A program made the translations under genes and the position numbers. From Hormiphora californensis (taxonomy: Eukaryota; Ctenophora; Tentaculata; Cydippida; Pleurobrachiidae), in NCBI GenBank assembly GCA_020137815.1, contig CM035352.1:6976215-7040214 (forward strand): DNA of 64,000 nt, read 5' to 3'. Below are positions 42,605-51,485 of the stretch, in pieces. Numbering within the stretch: the first letter of the stretch is position 1; each line of letters opens with the position of its first letter. The notes under the pieces are model-generated. The model was not told the DNA's origin. It was given only the letters and a program-made list of their open reading frames with translations, and searched no databases.

Positions 42605-45600
42605 TTAAGACGGGTTACAGACAAGAGGTCCCCCGTCACTTCCCTCCCGGCCCATCCTCATGAATGGTAAAGGATACTCCGCCATCATTTTCTGTAGAGA
42701 GAGGGAGCGGGTTAGAAAGTAGCTTTAGTATTTGAAGGGGAATGTATCAATCAATATTGTGATTTCCAAAATTCTGAATAACAATCAATAAATATTGTTG
42801 TCTAATGATTTCCAAAAGTCTGATAAAATCACCTGGTTTTGTGTAGCAGCATCAGATAGCTCATCTATGTGTGTTAGAGGGTCCGGATCAAAGTTAGGAT
42901 CGGCGTGGGGCGACCAAAGCCGAACTGTATTGTTCAGACCTGAAGGAAAAGTAGGTGAGAGACAACGAACAAATTGAGAGAGAACTTCGTAACTCAAGGT
43001 GAGATAAATACAGAAAAATACGAGGAGAACCCATGATTTCTCTTATCTGTGAAAGAATGAGGTATAAACTAACCCGATGAAGCGATAACATGCTGGTTTG
43101 GGTGGGGTTGTACACAGTTAACCAACATCGAATCAGCGAATATAACTTTCTGAAGGGTCTGAGTGGGTCGGTACCAGAGGAACATGCCCTCGTCATCACT
43201 ACCAGATATTATATATTCCTGAGGGGGAGAGGTGGTATTTGGGGGGGGGGGGGGGGGTATTTGGTCTCTATTTCACACCGATTGTGCTGGTAATTTCTAG
43301 CCTAAGGCATGCATGTTACAGCTATAAGAGTCAGTACAGCTGCTGTACTAGCGTGCATGGTACTACAAAAGTGATGGTACTACAATGATGTACTAGTGTA
43401 AAGCTGTAAAAGGAGCTTTTTATTAATTTACCAATCTCTCTCTCTTGTCTCTTGGGGTATAACTCTACCAACCATATCTACCTGTTCGGGCCCAAAAAAG
43501 TTTGCCTCCTTGATGTCGGTTTGAACGTTGCAAGCCCCCGTAAACCGGGACAAGTAATCAGTTGCAGTAAGCAAAGACCGGTCCGATACAGCAGGCTCTG
43601 AAAAAGGGGGCAAATGTGAAATATACAACTAGGTTCACATTTTAACGTCCATTATTTTTTTTCAAACCATTGTAACACCGTGACTTGTCACGGGCAACAA
43701 CAATTGTGAGAGATAACTTACCTTTTAGCCCACTTTCAATAGCATCATCAATCTTCTCGGAGAGCGACTCAAAACTGGGGTCAGCGGGTCGACCATGTCG
43801 GGCTTGGAACATGCCCATCTTAGTCCAGGCTACCTTATTGAAATCCATCTCGTGCAAACTTTGAATCTGAAACATGTCCTTGAAATAGAGCGGATATTGA
43901 AAGCACCCGTAATAATATGAGAGATAGCTATTAGTTGATGGTGGGTTGAGAGAGAATATATTCACGATGGGTGAAATTTAGAGGTCGTGGTCGAATGAAA
44001 CATTTGGTTACGAAATAACCCCTCTGGCAAGGGTAACTTCATTACTAAATGAAACAGCTTACATTACCTGTCGGAGGTATGCTTTCTCATTAGTTGGGTC
44101 GATATCTAGTGCAGTGAGAGAGTCTCTGTATGCAGCATATTTGTCTCCCTTCCAGCCTCTCTTGAGAAGCGCTATTGCCCTGTTGTTTAGCAGGATAACG
44201 TTATCTGGGTTCCTGACTAGGAGGGGAATTGATAAGAGAATCTGCTACGGGCATGAACCCCTGACTAGGAGGGGGGATTGGTTAGAGCTCATCTGCTACG
44301 GGCATGAACCCCTGACTAGGAGGGGGGATTGATAAGAGCATCTGCTACGGGCGTGAACCCCTGACTAGGAGGGGAATTGATAAGAGAATCTGCTACGGGC
44401 ATGAACCCCTGACTAGGAGGGGGGATTGGTTAGAGCTCATCTGCTACGGGCATGAACCCCTGACTAGGAGGGGGGATTGATAAGAGCATCTGCTACGGGC
44501 GTGAACCCCTGACTAGGAGGGGAATTGATAAGAGAATCTGCTACGGGCATGAACCCCTGACTAGGAGGGGGAATGGTTAGAGCATCTGCTACGGGCATGA
44601 ACCCTTGCCTAGGAGGGGGAATGGTTAGAGTATCTGTTACGGGCGTGAACCCCTGACTAGGAGGGGGAATTGGTAAGAGCATCTGCCATGGGGCCATGTG
44701 CATTAAAACCCGTCTTTTATTGGGACGCTGTGAGAGGTTTTGAACAAATAACAATATCAACTAGCAAGGCAAGGGAGAGGTTAGAGTGCTTCGTACGTAA
44801 ATGTTTCTAAACGTGTACTAATGCAAATGATAACTCACCAATGCATTCGGAATACCGGACCACTGCTTTATTGTATTCTTTGTTGTTAAAGTACCGATTT
44901 CCTTGGTCCTTTAGTGCTTTCGTCGCAGGATCGAGAGGTCTCGCCCTAACCAACATTATGTTAGGTTATTGATGTCTCGATATACAAGGACAAGGCGTGA
45001 CAGTAACCAGTTTAGGGGGGACATTTTTTGGCCAAGATATATTTACAGGAAATTTAATGATTACAATTGAGAGTGGAAGAAATCAAAAACTTTGACCAAG
45101 GTGATACAGTCGGACCCCGATTTAGTGGCCCCCGATTTAGTGGCACCCCGATTTAGTGGCAGGATTTTTTTCCCCCAAAAATTTTTTTTGATTTTTTAAA
45201 AATTTTTTTTGAAAATTTTTCAAAGGAATACCAGCCACGTCCGAATCGTGTTTCGAATCAGTGAATCTTATCACATGTCCTGCTGCTAATTAGACGGTTT
45301 GGAACGAACTGATATATGATCCCCATGGGGGCCATTGAATCATAAGTTCACCAAGCGTCAAAATTTCGATTCGATGGGGATCACGTTTCGATTCGTTCCG
45401 AACCGTCTAATTAGCAGCAGGACATGCGATAAGATGCACCGATTCGAAACACGATTCGGACGTGGCTGGTATACCTTTAAAAAATTTAAAACTTTTTTTG
45501 CAAAATTTTACAGTACGATTGTCAATGCTTTGATCGGTGCTCCCCATAAATTTTGAGAGAAAAAGTTATTTTGAAATTTTGATACTTCCTCACCCGCTTA

Positions 45601-48074
45601 GGGTGCCCCGATTTGGCATGGTATCACGTATCGGTTCGTTTCGAACCGTCTAATTAGCAACAGGACATGCGATAAGATGCACTGATTCGAAAAACGATTC
45701 GGACGGGCTGGTATAACTTAGAAAATTTTTCACAATTTTTTTGAAAAATTTATTTGATAGTTTTCTATTTCTAATCAGAAATGATCATGTAATCAATACA
45801 TAAATATTGCATATAACAGTTAGAGGTGTCTTTAGTCTTAGTATAGCATTTTGGGCATAAAATAGGTTTTTATGGGCCAAATATGGCTCGCCCCGATTTA
45901 GTGGCACCCCGATTTAGTGGCAGGATTTCTTTCCCCCGAGGATGCCACTAAATCGGGGTCCGACTGTACCTGTATTTCCCTGATGTTGTTCCTGAAGGCA
46001 TTTCCTCACCTGTGAGGCTTGGTAAATCAATCACCTGACACCCACCTTCCATCTCGTATAGGTACACCTGGGAAGGGAGGTGTTAACCGTGGTTACCATG
46101 GTAACAACATGGTAACCATGGTGACAACAGACAACATGGTAACCATGGTAACAAATTGCTCCTGTACCTGTTCGCATCCCATATTAGAGAGGAGATAACG
46201 GCCAGTATTATCGAACGTACACCACGTGACAGAGGGAGAACCATGCATTTGGTAGGTTCTTTTGCTGTAAAGTAGATGACCAGGAAGGAAACTTAGAACA
46301 GGCACTGTCGAGTCATCGTCCTGTAGGATGATTGTAACTAGGTAACCATGGTAACTATAGGTAACTAAGGGTTACATGGAACATGCCTGGTAACCATGGT
46401 TACATACCTGGTAACCATGGTAACATACCTGGTTACCATGGTAACATCTAGTACCTGGTCAGATGGTGACAGCATTCTCCTATCGTATACCCTAGTTACA
46501 GGATCTTCAGATCCAACACATAGCAAGTGTGGTTGGGCCGGGTTACTGTTGATGCATTTTATCTAGAGAGAGTCAGTTGTTACATTCAAACATAACTAGG
46601 TCTAAAGATAAAAGCGCTGGCAAGCGCAAAAGTAGTTATCCCCCCTAAAAGCTCCGCCAGAAACGCAGTTATTATATACGTTTCATGGGGAATAATCAAA
46701 CACATTTATTGTACGTACCGATTGGTTTTTAAGTCGTATCAACACATTCGGACATGTATCATCGTTATCATTTCTAGTACTGCAGATGTGACCCTCCCGT
46801 ATATCAAACTGCCTGTAACAAACATTTGTTATTACAGTTGTAATGTTGCTACAATTGCTGGCACAGAGAGAGAAGGTAGAACAAGGCAATTCTGTTACAA
46901 CAGAGAAGTACCCGTTAATGAATTGTTTACAATATCTAGAGAGTCTACAGGAAACATAATCATGATGATGATCAACTACCATTACCTTGCAGTACCATCC
47001 TCTGAAGAACTGAGTGCTATGTATTCACTATCAGGTACTGTACAGCACCTCTTTACACGGTTACTATGGCAACTCCACTGACTTAGAACATGTTCCTCCT
47101 CGATGTCAAGATGGTGGACTCTCCCATCCCCCGAGCCACTTATCACCTCTTTTTCATTATTGATAAACTGAAATTGTAGTCAGGCCGTTACTGTAAGTTA
47201 GTAACCAATAGTTACTATGTACTAAAATACTTTTTTTATAGTACAGGTGTTTATAGTATGTAACTAGTTGTACCGTCTCAAATTGATTTACCAAACCCTT
47301 ACAGAACACGCTCGCTCTGTGACGATTGATCATCAAAATACAACATACCTTTACAGAGAATATGTTATGTTCGTGTCCTGATGCAATGGTAGCTAGAAGG
47401 GGCTGCCTACTATCTGGTTCCCAAACACACACATTCTTGTCATCTGACCCACTCAGTAACCTGTGTCCTGTCTTGCTCCACTGGATACAGTTAACACAGC
47501 CTCGGTGCTTCTGTGGGGGGAGTTGAAATAATAAATAAGGGGGGGGGGGGTTGTAGCAATGAGGGGGGGGGGGGGGGGCACTGTGGCCTGTCTTGCTCCA
47601 CTGGATACAGTTAACACAGCCGCGGTGCTTCTGTGGGGGGGGGGGGGGGGTGAAATAATAAATGAGGGGGTGGGGACACTGTGTCCTGTCTTGCTCCATT
47701 GGATACAGTTAACACAGCCGCGGTGCTTCTGTGGGGGTTGAAATAATGAGGAGGAGGATTGTAAATTTAGGGAGCGGGGACACTGGGCATGTCTTAGTTC
47801 TTGGAATTAATTAGCTCGCTAATTTACTGACCGCTAATTCCTTGTCTAGTGTTAACTTGTCAGTAAGATAGCTTGACAGTCGTCTTCTTAAATTATACCA
47901 GCTGTGAAACTGAAAGAGAGGTGTTTGATAATATAAATCGAGAATGTAGGCTAATTGGACGTCCCTTTCTTAAGTGTGTGGGGGATATTTATTTAGATGT
48001 AGAAGGGGAGAGATTTTTGGAGTGAGGGGTTGTTGTACCTTATTTTCCTCTAATGCTCTCAGCACATCTACCAT
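42605..48074 (-). CDS. WDTC1: WDTC1-like WD40/TPR protein, complete, 15 exons
   Basis: WDTC1 (fly adipose, DCAF9) is a CUL4-DDB1 substrate receptor that restrains fat storage. Exons in order: 48039-48074, 47832-47909, 47349-47510, 46986-47167, 46719-46812, 46455-46562, 46168-46320, 45970-46067, 44839-44945, 44068-44216, 43722-43866, 43482-43597, 43074-43218, 42833-42939, 42605-42691. Total 1767 nt, 588 residues (human 677), phases all agree. N-terminal WD40 repeats include KHRGCVNCIQWSKTGH and SGSGDGRVHHLD. A TPR region follows (KALKDQGNRYFNNKEYNKAV, NPDNVILLNNRAIALLKRGW). C-terminal WD40 repeats include VQTDIKEANFFGPEQ, EYIISGSDDEGMFLWY and NNTVRLWSPHADPNFDPDPL. Exons 3 and 10 are preceded by tandem copies of their acceptors. 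A MITE sits on the donor of exon 8. The exon 2 donor is GTCAGT, acceptable but weaker. Confidence 0.94.
44217..44656 (-). repeat. Nine duplicated acceptor units before WDTC1 exon 10
   Basis: Authentic exon 10 starts at 44216 after CTCCTAG with TCAGG. Copies of CCTAG then TCAGG occur with would-be starts at 44264, 44315, 44364, 44412, 44463, 44512, 44560, 44608 (diverged to CTAG-GCAAGG) and 44656. Spacings repeat as 48, 51, 49, so a three-unit block has itself been duplicated. Between sites lies ATGCCCGTAGCAGATGCTCT-like sequence and a C-rich pyrimidine tract. Only five exon bases are included in the unit. Confidence 0.88.
45107..45966. mobile_element. Pogo-like MITE, 860 bp, on a WDTC1 splice donor
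   Basis: The ends CAGTCGGACCCCGATTTAGTGG and their inverted copy are flanked by TA (45105-45106 and 45967-45968). Sub-terminal repeats of CCCGATTTAGTGGC occur at both ends. Two interior blocks (about 45230-45300 and 45370-45475) form a further inverted repeat around CTAATTAGACGGTT, and a third copy lies at 45630. No transposase. On the transcript strand the element starts at intron position +4 of the exon 8 donor. Confidence 0.88.
46091..46152. promoter_or_regulatory. Cluster of X-box-like palindromes, WDTC1 intron
   Basis: GGTTACCATGGTAAC (46091), GGTAACCATGGTGAC (46111) and GGTAACCATGGTAAC (46138) fit the palindromic RFX-factor X-box form GTTRCCATGGYAAC closely. Function is untested; they lie in the intron between exons 7 and 8. 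Confidence 0.45.
46341..46445. repeat. Tandem donor-plus-palindrome units after WDTC1 exon 6
   Basis: X-box-like palindromes lie at 46341, 46389, 46410 and 46431. Between them, on the transcript strand, CCAGGTATGT occurs twice (would-be exon ends 46429 and 46408), each a stronger donor than the authentic CCAGGTACTA at 46455. Units are about 21-26 bp. This resembles the acceptor arrays but on the 5' side. Confidence 0.6.
47511..47747 (-). repeat. Triplicated acceptor and exon start, WDTC1 exon 3
   Basis: The first 50 or so bases of exon 3 (encoding KHRGCVNCIQWSKTGH), each preceded by a C-tract and CACAG, occur at 47728, 47630 and the authentic 47510. The second copy is 120 bp from the authentic one, in frame and without stops, so its use would add 40 residues. 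The first is 98 bp further, out of frame. Poly-G/C runs between the copies differ in length and may be inaccurately sequenced. Confidence 0.85.
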
Positions 48075-48342
48075 TTTACTTCATTGGTGCTAGAAATATA
48101 AAAAGTGCATATAAGAGCTTGATAAAACATCGAATCGGAAAATTAATCAATCGGACAATTAATTATTAGGAATTATAAATCTTTGATAAACACACTCTTA
48201 AATAGCAGGTTTCAACCGAATTCAAAAACTACATCTCTAAACACAAACAGTATACACATGCATGAAAACTGGTAAAAATTCTAAAGGTATTTTGATAAGT
48301 TCATGAATGATAAATTGGCTATGAATTTCAAATCTAAATAAT

Positions 48343-49092
48343 CTACCAATAAGGAGCTAATTCCTGGCTGGCACGTCTGGTATACATAACCTGTCCTTCT
48401 GATGGATAATCATCTACCATCCGTTCCGAAACCAACTGATAATTCGCCCCCTGATTGTTGTCCCAGAATTCCATGTCGTCAAGGCGATACGACAAACAAA
48501 ACTCTATCTCCTGGCCCAGATAAAGAGGCCCAAAATGAATTGAGAATGAAAACTCATCTACTTCATTGTCAACTTGACGGAAATAGGAACAGGGGGAATC
48601 TGAGTAAGTCAACCAGTGGTTTAGGGTGTACCGCAGAGAAACAACCTTGTGGAATGAGATGTTTTCAACACGGACCCTTCCATCGATTGTACTGCCAGTG
48701 ATTTTGATCGAGCTGAGACAGATTTTATAGATTTTTAGTTGGTCTCGGTGTGGTGGGAGGAGAGTGAACGTCTGTCGGAGGACTAGGATTTTCCTTGATG
48801 TGTTCTGATGTGCCATACGGGGAACTTTCAAGACAACTTCCTCCAGCAGATCATATTCCTTGCTCTGAAAAAAATCAAAATATATTTCAAACGCACCGCA
48901 ATAAAATGGCAAGGATCAGTATCAGTACTTAAAGAATAAATTGGTTCCTAATTTCATTTGTTATACCTGTACAAGGGGAAGTCCATAGTTGTCAGCAAAC
49001 TTGACCTTCTTCTTTTGCTTTGTCGTTCGCTTTCTCTCTGCTGTACCCGGCCCTACAGAAAGGCTGTGGAGCGCCAAAACTAGTGCACACAT
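48343..49092 (-). CDS. Glycogen-targeting PP1 regulatory subunit (PPP1R3 family)
   Basis: Recruits protein phosphatase 1 to glycogen particles, promoting glycogen synthase dephosphorylation. Two exons, 48967-49092 and 48343-48864, joined in phase, give 215 residues. A basic stretch (KRTTKQKKK) leads into KVKFAD, a textbook RVxF-type PP1-docking motif, followed by DNYGLPLVQ, as in vertebrate family members. The second exon is a CBM21 carbohydrate-binding domain with the conserved VRVENISFHKVVSLRYTLNHW, then FWDNNQGANYQL. It ends shortly after the domain, without the long or membrane-anchored C-terminus of PPP1R3A. The start lies 268 bp upstream of nothing else on this strand; its stop is 268 bp from the WDTC1 ATG in the same orientation, so spacing is tight. 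Which vertebrate paralogue it equals cannot be said. Confidence 0.93.
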
Positions 49093-49174
49093 GTTGGATC
49101 CTTCGTGACGTCATGAAATCAGCTTAACCATAGCTCCTTTATACTAAAATGTTATTGATATTTCAGTAATGCTG

Positions 49175-49345
49175 CAAGGGCCAAGCAGGGTCCAGGGGTG
49201 CCAATTGCCATGCAGTCCCGGCTGGGTTTAGGGCCCCTAAACCCAGTCGGGACTGCATGGCAATTGGCCCCTAAATTAGGGGCATGGTAGTGCCCCCACG
49301 AGAAGGGCCCAGGGGCTGCAACCCCAATAGGATTCGAGGGGGCTG
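49175..49345. repeat. Fragment of the GC-rich hAT-family sub-repeats with hairpin
   Basis: Carries GGGTCCAGGGGTGCC and GGGCCCAGGGGCTGCAACCCC blocks like those in the hAT element at 29158-29772, and encloses the hairpin at 49200-49268. Ends and target duplication were not found. Confidence 0.5.
49200..49268. repeat. 69-nt hairpin upstream of PPP1R3-like gene
   Basis: Arms of about 34 nt with a single mismatch; the outer arm reads GCCAATTGCCATGCAGTCCC. It lies 108-176 bp upstream of the ATG at 49092. Confidence 0.88.
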
Positions 49346-49438
49346 GGCGAAAGCTGTTTCCCTTTCATTACTGAAGGGCGCTGGAGCGAGCGACGAAAAA
49401 GAAAACTGAAAAACACTCTTTAAAAAACGTGAGGAAAT

Positions 49439-50587
49439 TTGCACAAAATTTCTGAAACCACTCCTGGGATTTCGGACCAACTAGGCACTATTGAGGAGAA
49501 AATTCATCAGAAGCTCCTCCCGGCGATAACCGGTCAGCCAGTTGTAAATGAAACCTTGAGATTGGTTGCAGCCCTCCCTGTAAGATTCGGAGGACTAGGA
49601 GTAGACAACCCTCAAATATCATCAGACTCAGACTACAGTTTCTCAAAGTTTGTTACTGAAGAGCTCTCAGTTGCAGTCCTAGCTCAACAGGAAACATTCA
49701 AAATCAACCAAAAGGAACGAGCAGAGAAGAAAACCCTCATCCACCGAACAAAGAACGATATTCATCAGAAGAAAATCGACGAGATCAAAAACATGATGAC
49801 TACAGCTGAAATCAGAAACCTGGACCTACTCACGGAAAAGGGGGCCTCATCCTGGTTAACATGTCTCCCTCTCCAATCTTTGAACTTCACCCTCAACAGA
49901 CAGGAGTGGCACGACGCCATGTCAGCCCGTTATAACCTGCCTCTCGTCGGACAGGCCTTACCTCAACATTGTGCATGTGGGGAAGAAAACACCATCGATC
50001 ACCTCATATCCTGCAAACTCGGAGGTTTTGTATGTTTCCGACACAACAACGTGAGAGATTTCATTGGCCACGAACTGAATAAAGTATGTGTCGACACTAA
50101 GATCGAACCCCATCTCCTAAATGTTAGAGGGGTGAATCTTCCGGCTGGCACTATAACAGCCGATGGCGCCAGACTTGACATCAGTAGTCGCGGCTTTTGG
50201 TCGGATATGGACAATATCTATTTCGATGTAAGGATTTTCAATCCAAGGATATCGTCCAACTCAAATCAGACCATCGCCAAAACATATGAAAAACACGAGA
50301 GAGAGAAGAAAACATCCTACCTCCACCGTGTCCTAGAGGTGGAAAAGTCAACATTCACACCACTGGTAATGTCAACTACAGGGGGCCTCGGAAGGGAATT
50401 TAATAAGACTTTGAAACAATTGGCTGAGAAGAAGGCGACTAAAACAGGATATTCATACGATCAGTGCATCCGGTACCTGAGGCTAAGGTTGTCATTTGCC
50501 ATGGTCCGCTCCGTCAGGGGGCACCGCGGACGACTGAGGGCAGAAGGCAGCAGCGGTCGGGATGACAGTATCTACCAAATAGACTAA
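49439..50587 (+). pseudogene. C-terminal part of a retroelement polyprotein
   Basis: An open frame of up to 382 residues with no stop. It contains a Cys/His cluster (CACGEENTIDHLISCKLGG, then RHNNVRD), DGARLDISSRGFW, and DNIYFDVRIFNP, then FTPLVMSTTGGLG. This block is the widespread C-terminal domain of animal reverse-transcriptase polyproteins; the zinc cluster followed by Asp-containing motifs recalls restriction-like endonucleases of R2-type elements. No reverse transcriptase precedes it; upstream is the GC-rich hairpin fragment. I read it as a 5'-truncated insertion rather than a host gene. Exact clade is uncertain. Confidence 0.7.
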
Positions 50588-51485
50588 ATCTTTATTTATA
50601 TAATTTATTGACCCCGTTTGTTTAATTTATTATTGACATTGTAAGTGTGTGTACCACTATTTATATTCAAGGCCAAAATCGGCCGACCCCCCCCCCCAAA
50701 AAAAAAAAAAAATTCTGAAATATAAAAATTGAAATCGGCACGCGGGCCGCGCATGATTTTACGCCGCGTAGTTCCAAAATTGGTATTTTCGCGTGCGACG
50801 TTACTTTAGCCAATTGGGACGATACATTTTGATCTTTGGCGTCTGGGATACGCCATTCCAAAACACAGACAAAGTCAAACAAACAATTTAGATAAACAAG
50901 TCAATAAACAAAAGGAAAAACAAATACATAACACTCCGGTTTACAAAATCACTTTTGCGCTGTCTGGCGCCGCGACCCATCTGAGCGCACTGTCGGTATG
51001 GCGCCGCCATACAGCTTTTGCGTTGTTTCAGTTTGGCTCAAGCCTCAAAATCAAACTCAGATTAAATCAATAATGTAACAACGTTATTAACATCAGCTGT
51101 AATATTAGCTGATACAGTGTAATCATAATCCGACACTTCGCCAATTGAATAAATGCAAACGAAAGATAGCAAAGCGGTCAGTATCTAGGGGAATCACTAG
51201 CAGGGAGCGAGGAACAGCGGTCAGAACATTAGCCTGACAGGGGAATCAGGGGGCGAATGTGTTTGGTTGATAGCTAATCATTGGGTCTACCAGTCCATCA
51301 ACAGAATCCTCCAAACCCGGCTCGTGTTCTGGACTATACCTTCCCCTGCAAGCAGCAGAATTATAATCAAGGGGCCCTATCAGTTTCAGGGAAATCAATA
51401 TGAATTTTCATTCACAAAGTCGACTACATACATACTTGTAGAAAATAAATAGAAACAGCCTGCATGCATGATATATGTCCCACAC
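50588..51485. other. Intergenic region with dispersed repeat copy
   Basis: Contains poly-C/poly-A runs (50686-50711) and, at 50957-51016, a copy of the dispersed motif CTGTCTGGCGCCGCG...ACCCATCTGAGCGCAC that ends in an inverted GCGCCGCCATACAG. No exon is recognised. The TMEM175 stop codon lies at its right edge. Confidence 0.5.

Noticed and set aside
45970-46067. WDTC1 exon 8 ending at the GTGAGG donor (46009)
   Set aside because: That choice leaves the wrong phase for exon 9; extending to 45970 restores the frame.
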